Positions 8,973 to 17,138 of a stretch of 64,000 nucleotides of DNA are shown one piece after another. Position numbers and translations under genes: made by a program. Below the pieces are notes generated by a model that ran no database searches, was not told the DNA's origin, and worked only from the letters and a program-made list of their open reading frames with translations. Origin of the DNA: Anthropogastromicrobium sp050944455 (lineage in GTDB: Bacteria > Bacillota > Clostridia > Lachnospirales > Lachnospiraceae); assembly GCA_050944455.1 (NCBI GenBank), contig JBMNRC010000009.1, positions 32,837 to 96,836 on the forward strand. Reading direction: 5' to 3'. The first letter of the stretch is position 1, and every line of letters begins with the position of its first letter.

Positions 8973-9090
8973 TTGTGCTGTCAGGTCCTGTCCGCAATGG
9001 CAATGCCCCGGACGGCGGTTTCCCGGCCGCCGCACTGCCACTGCGTTTCAGGCTGATCCGCCGCTGAATCTGTTTCCGGAAGGAGTCAAT

Positions 9091-10026
9091 GTGAAAAAAT
9101 ACATCCTGAAGCGTCTCATCACCGCCGTGATGACCCTGCTGGTAATCCTTCTTGTCCTTTTCATCCTGATGCAGCTGATGCCGGGTTCCCCGTTCAACGA
9201 CGAAAAGCTGAACGATTCCCAGCGGGCCGCACTGTACGCGAAATACGGCCTGGACAAGCCGGTTATCGTGCAGTTCGTCAATTATGTCAAAAACATGCTC
9301 ACCGGCGACTTCGGCGTCTCCTACAACATTTCCAAGAACACGCCGATCTCCCAGCTGATCAAAACAAGGCTCCCGATCTCCATCGGCATCGGCGCCGCCG
9401 CCGTGGTGCTCGGCGCGGCCGTCGGCCTGATCCTCGGCCTGATCGCCGCCTTCAACCACGACACGATCCTCGATACCATCTGCACCATCATATCGGTCAT
9501 CGGAGTCTCTGTGCCGTCCTACGTGTTCGCGCTGCTGCTGAGCTATTCCTTCGGTTTCCGCCTCGGGTGGTTCCCGATGCTGTTCGACGCGAAACAGGCG
9601 GTCCAGTCGTCGGTGCTTCCCAGCATATCCCTGTCGATGTTCACCATGGCGACCATCGCCCGGTTCACCCGCTCCGAGATGCTGGAAGTGCTGGACAGCG
9701 AATACATGCTGCTGGCTGAATCCAAGGGAATGTCCGGCGCTCCGCTGATCTTCCATCACGCGCTGCGAAACGCCCTGATCCCGATCATTACGGTTCTCGC
9801 GCCGCTGGTCGTCGACCTGATGACCGGTTCCCTGGTCGTCGAGAAAATTTACGCGATCCCGGGCGTCGGCTCCCTTCTGGTCAACGCCATCCAGTCCAAC
9901 GACTACAACGTGGTTATCTCGCTGGCATTCATCTACTCGGCGATGTACATCGGCATCATGCTCGTGGTTGATATCCTGTACGGAGTCATCGACCCGAGAA
10001 TCAGACTGGCAAAGGAGGACGGCTGA
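9091..10026 (+). CDS. oppB: Oligopeptide ABC permease OppB-like
   Basis: 311 residues with six membrane helices. The N-terminus MKKYILKRLITAVMTLLVILL and the following MPGSPFNDEKL are typical of OppB/DppB. The permease coupling loop is seen as LAESKGMSGAPLIFHHALRNAL near residue 210, followed by the conserved EKIYAIPGVG. It forms the transmembrane channel with OppC. Translation starts at GTG 9091; GGAAGGAG lies 6-8 bases upstream. An ATG two bases earlier is out of frame. The stop is one base before the oppC start. Confidence 0.93.
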   Translation: MKKYILKRLITAVMTLLVILLVLFILMQLMPGSPFNDEKLNDSQRAALYAKYGLDKPVIVQFVNYVKNMLTGDFGVSYNISKNTPISQLIKTRLPISIGIGAAAVVLGAAVGLILGLIAAFNHDTILDTICTIISVIGVSVPSYVFALLLSYSFGFRLGWFPMLFDAKQAVQSSVLPSISLSMFTMATIARFTRSEMLEVLDSEYMLLAESKGMSGAPLIFHHALRNALIPIITVLAPLVVDLMTGSLVVEKIYAIPGVGSLLVNAIQSNDYNVVISLAFIYSAMYIGIMLVVDILYGVIDPRIRLAKEDG

Positions 10027-10027
10027 T

Positions 10028-11107
10028 ATGGCAAAAAAGAATAACGCGGCCCCGGCCGCCGCTGCGGCGGTTTCCGCCCCGGCTCCCTACGTGCCCACCG
10101 CCGACGACTTCCGGCTCAAAAACACCGAATCCATCGACATCGATACCAACTATGCCGCCCAGTCCTTCTGGAAGGACGTCTTTATCCGCTTCCGGAAAAA
10201 GAAGAGCGCTGTCGCCGGCCTCATTTTCGTCATCATCCTGACGCTGATGGCGATTTTCGGCCCGTACATGAGCGGCTACACCTACTACGGGCAGGATCTG
10301 ACCGCCGCCAACCTGGCGCCCAGGATTCCCGGGATCGAGCGTCTGGGCATCTTCGACGGATCCGAGACCATGCACACTTCCTCCGGCGATACGGTAGTCA
10401 ACGGCTACGACAACGACGCTCACCGGGACGACTACTACTGGTTCGGGACCGACCGCTACGGGCGTGACATCTGGACCCGCACCTGGAGCGGAACCCGCGT
10501 GTCCCTGATCATCGCCGTCGTGGCGACCGTCATCGACATGGTCATCGGCCTTTCGTACGGCCTGATCTCCGGATACTTCGGGGGCAAGGTCGATATCATC
10601 ATGCAGCGGATCCTCGAGGTGGCCAACGGCATTCCCCGGCTGGTCATCGTCACCCTGCTGCTTCTGGTTCTCAAGCCCGGCATGCTCACCATCATCGTAG
10701 CGCTGATGCTGACGGAATGGGTCGGCATGAGCCGTATCGCCAGGGCGGAGATGCTAAAACTCAAGGAGCAGGAATTCGTCCAGGCTTCCCGCACGCTCGG
10801 CGCCGGATCCATGCACATCATCTTCAGCGAGATCCTCCCGAACATCATCGGGCCGGTCATCACGCAGGTGATGTTCTCCATCCCCACCGCGATCTTCACC
10901 GAGGCTTTCCTCTCCTTCGTCGGCCTGGGCATCCCGGTTCCGCAGTGCTCGCTGGGCTCCCTGATCTCGGACGGCTACAACAGTTTCACCACGCACCCGT
11001 ATCAGATCATCCCGCCGATTATCGTCATGGCGCTGCTGATGCTTTCCTTCAACCTGATCGCCGACGGCCTGCGCGAGGCGCTTGACCCGAAGATGAAGGA
11101 GATGTGA
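10028..11107 (+). CDS. oppC: Oligopeptide ABC permease OppC-like
   Basis: 359 residues, longer than the usual 300 because of an N-terminal Ala/Pro-rich cytoplasmic stretch (about residues 7-25) and a large external loop with Tyr/Asp-rich segments between helices 1 and 2. The conserved HYWFGTDRYGRD-type motif is present as YYWFGTDRYGRD, and the coupling loop reads VQASRTLGAGSMHIIFSEI. It pairs with OppB in the membrane. It begins one base after oppB, with AAAGGAGG as the ribosome site. The stop overlaps the region of the oppD start. Confidence 0.92.
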   Translation: MAKKNNAAPAAAAAVSAPAPYVPTADDFRLKNTESIDIDTNYAAQSFWKDVFIRFRKKKSAVAGLIFVIILTLMAIFGPYMSGYTYYGQDLTAANLAPRIPGIERLGIFDGSETMHTSSGDTVVNGYDNDAHRDDYYWFGTDRYGRDIWTRTWSGTRVSLIIAVVATVIDMVIGLSYGLISGYFGGKVDIIMQRILEVANGIPRLVIVTLLLLVLKPGMLTIIVALMLTEWVGMSRIARAEMLKLKEQEFVQASRTLGAGSMHIIFSEILPNIIGPVITQVMFSIPTAIFTEAFLSFVGLGIPVPQCSLGSLISDGYNSFTTHPYQIIPPIIVMALLMLSFNLIADGLREALDPKMKEM

Positions 11108-11109
11108 TT

Positions 11110-12255
11110 ATGCCAGAAGAAAACAACAGCGTTCTCTCCGCGCAGAGCACCATCCAGGAGGTGCCGATCCACGGCGAGAAAATCCTGAACATCGAAAATC
11201 TCGATATCAGCTTCAAAACGACGGCCGGCCTTGTCCACGCCATCCGCGGCATCGATATCGATCTGTACAACAACGAAACCGTCGCGATCGTCGGCGAATC
11301 CGGCTCCGGCAAGTCCGTCACCATGAAAGCCGCGATGGGCATCCTGTCCAAAAACGCGATCGTGAACTCCGGCAAAATCGAGTTCACCTACCGCCACGAC
11401 GACGGGACCAAGGAAACCGTCTCCATCCTGGAGAAGGACAAAAAATGGATCCGCACGCACATCAACGGCAAGCGCATCGCGATGGTGTTCCAGGACCCGA
11501 TGACCTCGCTCGACCCGACCATGAACATCGGCAAGCAGATCATGGAAGGCATGATCTGGCATTTCCACACGCCGAAGAAAGAGGCCTGGAACCGGGCGGT
11601 CGAGCTGCTGCGAGAGGTCGGCATTGAGGACCCCGAAAAGCGCATGAAGGAGTATCCGCACCAGCTTTCCGGCGGCATGCGGCAGAGAGTCGTCATCGCC
11701 ATCGCCCTGAGCTGCAACCCCGACCTTCTGATCTGCGACGAGCCGACCACCGCCCTGGACGTCACCATCCAGGCCCGGATCCTCGAGCTGATCCGCCGCA
11801 TCCAGAAAGAGAGAAAGATCTCGGTTATCTATATCACGCACGACCTCGGCGTCGTCGCCAAGATCGCCGATTTCGTCGACGTCATGTACGCCGGCAAGAT
11901 CGTCGAGAAAGGGCGCGTCAACGAGATTTTCTACGATCCGAAGCACCCCTACACCTGGGGCCTGCTGTCGGCCATGCCCGACCTGGAGACCAGCGACGAC
12001 CGGCTTTACGCCATCCCGGGATCCCCGCCCAACCTGCTGCATGAAAAGCCCGGCGACGCGTTCGCGGCCAGAAACAAGTACGCGCTGGTCATCGACGACA
12101 AGCTGGAGCCGCCGATGTTCAAGGTATCCAACACGCACTACGCCGCGACCTGGCTTCTGGATCCCAGAGCCCCGAAGGTGTCGATGCCGCCGGAACTGAA
12201 GGCGAAAATCGAGAGAATGAAGAAAGGAGCGCGCAAGTATGACGATACACTATGA
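11110..12255 (+). CDS. oppD: Oligopeptide ABC ATPase OppD-like
   Basis: 381 residues. The Walker A sequence is GESGSGKS, the signature is LSGGMRQR, and Walker B is LLICDEPTTALD, followed by the switch His in YITHDLGVV. The C-terminal oligopeptide-transporter region (AMPDLETSDDRLYAIPGSPPN) is typical of OppD/DppD. These proteins power peptide import together with OppF. AAGGAG lies 8 bases before ATG 11110; a GTG at 11104 would overlap the previous stop but is too close to the ribosome site. The 3' end overlaps oppF by 17 bases. Confidence 0.92.
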   Translation: MPEENNSVLSAQSTIQEVPIHGEKILNIENLDISFKTTAGLVHAIRGIDIDLYNNETVAIVGESGSGKSVTMKAAMGILSKNAIVNSGKIEFTYRHDDGTKETVSILEKDKKWIRTHINGKRIAMVFQDPMTSLDPTMNIGKQIMEGMIWHFHTPKKEAWNRAVELLREVGIEDPEKRMKEYPHQLSGGMRQRVVIAIALSCNPDLLICDEPTTALDVTIQARILELIRRIQKERKISVIYITHDLGVVAKIADFVDVMYAGKIVEKGRVNEIFYDPKHPYTWGLLSAMPDLETSDDRLYAIPGSPPNLLHEKPGDAFAARNKYALVIDDKLEPPMFKVSNTHYAATWLLDPRAPKVSMPPELKAKIERMKKGARKYDDTL

Positions 12256-13198
12256 GGCCGAGCCGCTCCTTTGCGTCGATCACCTGAAGCAGTATTTCAA
12301 AGTGTCCAGCAAGTTCACGGTGAAAGCCGTGGACGACGTGAGTTTCAAGATCTGGCCGGGCGAAACCTACGGGCTCGTGGGCGAATCCGGTTCCGGAAAG
12401 TCCACCATCGGCCGCGACGTCATCCGCCTGTATGACCCGACCGCGGGGAAGATCATTTTCGACGGCATGGATATCTCCGCCAGAATGTCCCGGACGACGG
12501 ACAAGAAGCTCCGCACGGAGATGCAGATGATCTTCCAGGATCCGATGGCTTCGCTGAATCCCCGGAAGACGATCGGCGATATCATCGGCGAAGGCCTGGA
12601 CATCCACCACACGTACAAAACGCGGGAGGAGCGCAACGACGCCATCCGAAACATCCTGAAAAAGGTCGGTCTTTCGCCGGAGCACGCGACCCGGTATCCG
12701 CACCAGTTTTCCGGAGGCCAGCGCCAGCGTGTCGGAATCGCCCGCGCGCTGATCATGAACCCCAAGCTGATCATTGCCGATGAGTGCATCTCCGCGCTGG
12801 ACGTTTCCATCCAGGCCCAGGTCGTCAACCTGATGAAGGACATTCAGGACGAAACCGGGGCGGCCTACCTGTTCATCGCGCACGACCTGTCGATGGTCAA
12901 GTACATCTCCGACCGCATCGGCGTCCTGCATCTGGGCCATCTTCTGGAAACCGGAACCACGCAGGAAATCTTCGACCACCCGGTTCACCCGTATACCCGC
13001 TCCCTCCTGTCGGCGATCCCCTCCCCCAACCCGGTCGTGGAAAAGCGCAGAGTGCCTGAAGTGTACAATTACAAGACTTCCGGCATCGACTACAACAAAG
13101 GAACGCAGCACCTCGTCGAGGGCACGCACTACGTGAGCTGCACCGACGATGAGTTCGCGGACTGGATGGCGAGGCCGAGACTCAAATACGACGAGTGA
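12239..13198 (+). CDS. oppF: Oligopeptide ABC ATPase OppF-like
   Basis: 319 residues, the second ATPase of the importer. Walker A is GESGSGKS, the signature is FSGGQRQR, and Walker B is LIIADECISALD; Cys replaces the usual Pro after the catalytic Glu, a small deviation seen by direct reading. The switch His is in FIAHDLSMV. The C-terminal extension past the Opp consensus (HPYTRSLLSAIPSPNP) ends in an acidic tail. The ATG lies inside the end of oppD, with GAAAGGAG upstream, implying coupled translation. It is the last gene of the operon. Confidence 0.92.
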   Translation: MTIHYEAEPLLCVDHLKQYFKVSSKFTVKAVDDVSFKIWPGETYGLVGESGSGKSTIGRDVIRLYDPTAGKIIFDGMDISARMSRTTDKKLRTEMQMIFQDPMASLNPRKTIGDIIGEGLDIHHTYKTREERNDAIRNILKKVGLSPEHATRYPHQFSGGQRQRVGIARALIMNPKLIIADECISALDVSIQAQVVNLMKDIQDETGAAYLFIAHDLSMVKYISDRIGVLHLGHLLETGTTQEIFDHPVHPYTRSLLSAIPSPNPVVEKRRVPEVYNYKTSGIDYNKGTQHLVEGTHYVSCTDDEFADWMARPRLKYDE

Positions 13199-13204
13199 CC
13201 GGCG

Positions 13205-13440
13205 GAATCCCAATCATCACGGCCGTCATTAGCCTGATGACCAGCGACTGCCGGTCACGGCCATCACCAGCCTGATGACCAGCGACTGCTGGTCTCGGCA
13301 GTCATCAGTCTGACCAGCAATTGCCGGTCACAGACATCATCAGCAGCGTAGCCAGTGACTGCCGGTCATGGCCATTGCAGAATAGAACCATCTGTCACAG
13401 ACCATTGCCGGCTATCACAGACCATAATAGCCATCACAAA
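13205..13440. repeat. Degenerate tandem repeat after the opp operon
   Basis: The core 'GATGACCAGCGACTGCCGGTC' theme recurs in progressively diverged form about every 50-60 bases (near 13235, 13275, 13310, 13350). It lies between oppF and its terminator. No open frame continues through it. Confidence 0.5.
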
Positions 13441-13458
13441 CTATCACGGTCGTCACAA

Positions 13459-13503
13459 GCCCCCGCCGCGGAGTACCGATACTCCGCGGCGGGGGCCTTC
13501 TGT
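13459..13503 (+). terminator. Terminator of the opp operon
   Basis: A perfect 17-base GC-rich inverted repeat (left arm 13459-13475, loop CCGA, right arm 13480-13496) followed by CTTCTGTT. It lies after oppF and is the strongest hairpin in the area. Confidence 0.75.
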
Positions 13504-13788
13504 TACTGCCTTCTGAGTTTTTATTGCAGAACACTTAAAAATGACTCTGTATTTTGCATAACTATTCCCGCACAGTCTGTCCGCAGGATTATTCTGCTGC
13601 TTTTTTCGCCCGCTGCGCACCAATGATTTGCACCGCTGCCTGACTTATATCACGCCGGCTGGCCGGCATGGCCGTGCAGCTGAGTTTTCCTGCAGACCGC
13701 GGGCAAATGTGTCAGAACAGATCAGAAGAGATGACAGCGGCGCCGCGGGCAGCAATAGCAGCCGCCGCCAAGCCGGGCAAAAACCCGC
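13504..13788. other. Spacer between convergent operons, nothing recognised
   Basis: This spacer is about 285 bases long. Short frames are present but have neither ribosome sites nor recognisable products. Confidence 0.4.
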
Positions 13789-14901
13789 TCAGTTTCCGGA
13801 TAAATCCGGATAATAGCATTTTCTCCCGCATCCGCGCGGAAAGACGGTTCTTTTCATCTCGCTGATATAGCTTTCCCGGTCCGCTGAGTTCTCCAGGATG
13901 TCCAGCGCCGTCCTGAGCGCGCGGATATCCTCCACGGCTTCCGCACTTTCTTCTCCCCGGGAAACCACTTTCAGGTGCGTGACTCCGGCTTCCCGTAGGG
14001 AATACAGCGCGCAGAGCCCGCATCCGGACGCGCCGGGTACCGCTTCAATCCCAGGCGCTGCGTTGCTCTGTGTCATGTTTCCGGTCTGATCTTCCGCATC
14101 GCACCGCGGCGGCTGCATTCTCTGCCCTTTCTGCATATCCCGCCCTTTCTGCCCATCCTGCCCTCTCTGCGCATCCAGTGGTTTCTGCCCTTTCTGCGCT
14201 ATCCAGCATACAGGTTTCGCGTTCTTCCTGTTTGCATTTCCGGCAGGGACCAGTCTGCAGGGGAGTCTGCACGCCGGAGAAAAAGCATCGCAGTGCAGGC
14301 TCATGCACCAGGCACCGTCGTAATGGCACATCTCGTTCATCGCGAAAGCCTCAAAGGACATCGGATGATCCGGCTCCCTCTCCCGCTCTGCCCGGATGAC
14401 GGACGCCATCTCATCAATATCCGTCTTTCGGGGGAAGATGATCCGGGATACGCCATGTTCCCGCGCAAAAGATACGGCATAGCGGTTCACCGCGCCGGCT
14501 TCTCCCGACAGATGCAGATCAAGCCCTGTCAGTCCCGCGCCGCGGATTCTGCAAAGCAGAACCGGATCCGCAATGATAAAAGACGAAAAACCGAGATTCC
14601 TGCATCTTTCCATGATCTCAAGAATCATCGGATAACGCTCTGGAGAGTAGAACGGGCTGTTAATGGTGAGCGTCACCGGGACGCCGCAGGCGCGCACCAT
14701 ATCCGCAAGGATCTCCAGTTCGGACTGCGTCCCCAGCTGAACATTCACGAAATTGACCTCACGCCGGTTGAGAGGCTCCCAGGCGCCGGCGGAGAGCAGC
14801 CATTCCGCCGGCACATACCCCGCAAACAGTTCGTCCGCGCCGGCACGGACATAATCCTCATAATCGTCGATTCTCCCGAGTCCCGCCGTGATTTTCATCA
14901 T
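13789..14901 (-). CDS. U32-family peptidase-like protein
   Basis: About 370 residues. The N-terminal two-thirds form a U32-type barrel: ITAGLGRIDDYEDYVRAGADE at the start, then VNVQLGTQSELE and LDLHLSGEAGAVN. The Cys motif FEAFAMNEMCHYDGAWCMS is close to the U32 signature, and more Cys follow (LHCDAF, CRLPCR). Characterised U32 proteins (UbiU, TrhP, RlhA) bind an iron-sulfur cluster through such Cys and modify RNA or quinone. A Gln/Lys/Gly-rich low-complexity insert lies near residues 225-275, with three GQK-type repeats. The start is uncertain: ATG at 14901 or 14898, or TTG at 14922. It is the last gene of a minus-strand group. Confidence 0.7.
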   Translation of the reverse strand: MMKITAGLGRIDDYEDYVRAGADELFAGYVPAEWLLSAGAWEPLNRREVNFVNVQLGTQSELEILADMVRACGVPVTLTINSPFYSPERYPMILEIMERCRNLGFSSFIIADPVLLCRIRGAGLTGLDLHLSGEAGAVNRYAVSFAREHGVSRIIFPRKTDIDEMASVIRAEREREPDHPMSFEAFAMNEMCHYDGAWCMSLHCDAFSPACRLPCRLVPAGNANRKNAKPVCWIAQKGQKPLDAQRGQDGQKGRDMQKGQRMQPPRCDAEDQTGNMTQSNAAPGIEAVPGASGCGLCALYSLREAGVTHLKVVSRGEESAEAVEDIRALRTALDILENSADRESYISEMKRTVFPRGCGRKCYYPDLSGN

Positions 14902-14952
14902 CTTAATTGATTTCTTCCTCAATTCTCATTGATGCGCTGATTCTTATTTATA

Positions 14953-15365
14953 TTCTATATTTATAGTGTATTATCAGCCTGCCATAATTTCTGTGACAAT
15001 TATTTCTATATTTATCATTTACTATATTTATCGTTCATGTATCAGTCATCAGCAGAATCTGTCATCCGTGATCATTGCCTATGGAAATGCGGCATCTAAT
15101 ATTTCTATATTCATCGTTTATCTGCTGTTCACCGGCAGGCCTGTCATTCCTGCTGACAGGCCGCACCCAAACGGCCATTATTTCTATGTTCTATATTCAT
15201 CGTTTATCTTTCATTCAACGGCGGCGTGGTCCTTGCTATCCCCGCTGACAGCCAGCGGTCAATGAGCCATTTTATATTCTATATTTATCGTTTATCTGTT
15301 ATACGCCTGCGGTCCTGTAATCCCTGATTCTATCCCGGATCATTCAGCCGCCTGAATATTCTATA
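14953..15365. repeat. Six AT-rich repeats around TTCTATATTTATCGTTTATC
   Basis: Copies of TTCTATA begin at 14953, 15004, 15103, 15189, 15277 and 15359. Several extend to the full motif named here, and the later ones are spaced 82-99 bases apart. The DNA between them is GC-richer and differs from copy to copy. The array fills the gap between the U32-like gene and the gene before it. A related TTCTATA motif fills another spacer at 32815-33206. Confidence 0.75.
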
Positions 15366-15374
15366 ATTTTCGTT

Positions 15375-17138
15375 TTAATACTTCCCTTCCGTTTCCGGGG
15401 AGATCTCCGGAAAATCAAAGATCAGCCTGTCCGCGCCGGCGAGGGCTGCTAAGCGCAGATATCCGGCGTCCCACATGCCCGTGTCAAAGCCGCAGATCGA
15501 GTTCCCGATTCCTGCCATGCGGAAATCGTCTGGGTAAAGAAATGCGGAATGCTCACAGTATCCCGGACACGATGTCTTTCTTTTCTGCCTGCCCCGGTCC
15601 CCGGTTTCCACCGCGGCCGCCATCGGGCAGAAACGGCCCGTATTCTGCTGAAAATAGGGGCCGTACAGCGTGGCATGCCGGAAAGATATTTTCGGAAGGT
15701 AACCGCAGGTTTCCACCGCCTCGCGTTCCTTCGGAAAAAGCTGCGCGAAAGCCGGGTCGTCACAGGATGTGGACGCCACCTGCCTGACCGACATCCTAGG
15801 AAGATCGAACAGCCTGGGATCCTTCCTCCGGCGGGCAAGAAGCACCCCTGCCGCCAGGCGGAAGCGCCGGTATCCCCGCTCCTGGACTATCTCCGCTTCC
15901 CCGAAATCATTGCATTCAATGTCCAGAACGGTATCATGTTCCTTGCACCAGGCGTCAAGCCATTCCAGCCGCCCGGTGATTTCCGCCGTTTCACCTTCTG
16001 CCATCGGCGGAAGAACAATCACCGGCAGAACCTTTTCCCGTGCCATCTTTGTAAGCAGCGCAGCGAGTGTGTCCGGATCCGGGAACAGCAGGGAGCAGAA
16101 CGGGTTCCCGATCACCAGGACAGATATCCGGATACGGGCAGCCGGCGGAATCCGGCCTTCCATACCCTTGCCATTCTCCCCGCAGAACGCGGAAGTCCCG
16201 TCTGGCATAGAGCCTTCACATTGCGCGGAGCTCTCCGGCCATACGGAATGCCGGGCAAAATAGGCTTCCGAAAAATCATTGAGACTTACTGACAGGTATT
16301 CATTCCAGAGCTTCGGTGAGAGCAGCACGATCCCGGCCCGCATGCCCTCCGGCAGGATGACAGACGTTTTCTGATTGCGGTACCGGCTGACAGAATGACA
16401 GTCAGGATGATTGACGGTATTGCTGGTATTGTTGAAAGATCTTCCATCCTGCCTCGGCCGCTCTCTCCAGGCCCGTTCCTGTTCGGTCAGCGAGCCTGAG
16501 GTATGGCTCCGGTCGGGCCGGAAAGAAGACAGCAGTCTCTCCATCCCTTCCCCGTCGCCGCTGCAGAACAGGTCAACATAGTCCAGAATGACCTTCGTAA
16601 GCCGCATCGCCAGCCGGCGGTACTCCGCGTCCTGTGTCTCGAACTTCCACTCATTCCAGAAACGCTCACAACCGCAGAAATATATTTTCGCGGAAAAAGG
16701 CGGGCAGCCGGTCTGCCCGCCGCACTTCCCCGTTTCTGATTCTTCTGCCGCTGTTTCCGGCTTCTTCTCCGACGCCGGTCCGGCCGCTGCCAATTCGAGT
16801 TCATTCTCTGCGGCTGGTCCGCCTTCAGCCGGTTCCGGCTTTTTCTCGGGTTCCGGTCCGGCCGACGCCAGTTCCAGTTCATTCTCTGCCGCCGGTCCGT
16901 CTTCATCCGGTTCCGGCTTTTTCTCCTGCGCCGGGCCGGCCACTGTCAGTTCCAGCTTCTCATACTCCGACGCCGACGGGTCAAAAAACCACAGCTCCGC
17001 CTTTTCCGCGTCGGGGACCGCGGTTTTTTTCAGCCGGAAGGTAAAGAAATCCGGGGCAAACTCCAGCGCGCGGATCTCCGCCGGCTCCCCGCCGCCGCGC
17101 GGAAAAAGCCGCGCGAAAAACAGCGCCGCGGGGATCAT
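15375..17138 (-). CDS. Uncharacterised protein with 26-residue repeats, possibly U32-related
   Basis: 587 residues. I do not recognise a firm family. Residues about 70-145 contain near-identical 26-residue repeats (unit AGPxPEKKPEPxEGGPAAEN...LELA) encoded by a 78-base tandem repeat. The C-terminal half contains VLDIECNDFGEAEIVQERGYRRFRLAAG, a CGYLPK segment, and Cys clusters CPMAAA and CPGYC. These recall the UbiV/U32 partner fold, but that is only an impression. The start codon overlaps the stop of the deacetylase gene (ATGA), so it is translated with it. With the downstream U32-like gene it may form a two-component U32 pair. Confidence 0.6.
   Translation of the reverse strand: MIPAALFFARLFPRGGGEPAEIRALEFAPDFFTFRLKKTAVPDAEKAELWFFDPSASEYEKLELTVAGPAQEKKPEPDEDGPAAENELELASAGPEPEKKPEPAEGGPAAENELELAAAGPASEKKPETAAEESETGKCGGQTGCPPFSAKIYFCGCERFWNEWKFETQDAEYRRLAMRLTKVILDYVDLFCSGDGEGMERLLSSFRPDRSHTSGSLTEQERAWRERPRQDGRSFNNTSNTVNHPDCHSVSRYRNQKTSVILPEGMRAGIVLLSPKLWNEYLSVSLNDFSEAYFARHSVWPESSAQCEGSMPDGTSAFCGENGKGMEGRIPPAARIRISVLVIGNPFCSLLFPDPDTLAALLTKMAREKVLPVIVLPPMAEGETAEITGRLEWLDAWCKEHDTVLDIECNDFGEAEIVQERGYRRFRLAAGVLLARRRKDPRLFDLPRMSVRQVASTSCDDPAFAQLFPKEREAVETCGYLPKISFRHATLYGPYFQQNTGRFCPMAAAVETGDRGRQKRKTSCPGYCEHSAFLYPDDFRMAGIGNSICGFDTGMWDAGYLRLAALAGADRLIFDFPEISPETEGKY

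Noticed and set aside
11002..13213. Two long minus-strand frames over oppD and oppF
   Set aside because: Antisense of ATPases with full Walker and signature motifs.
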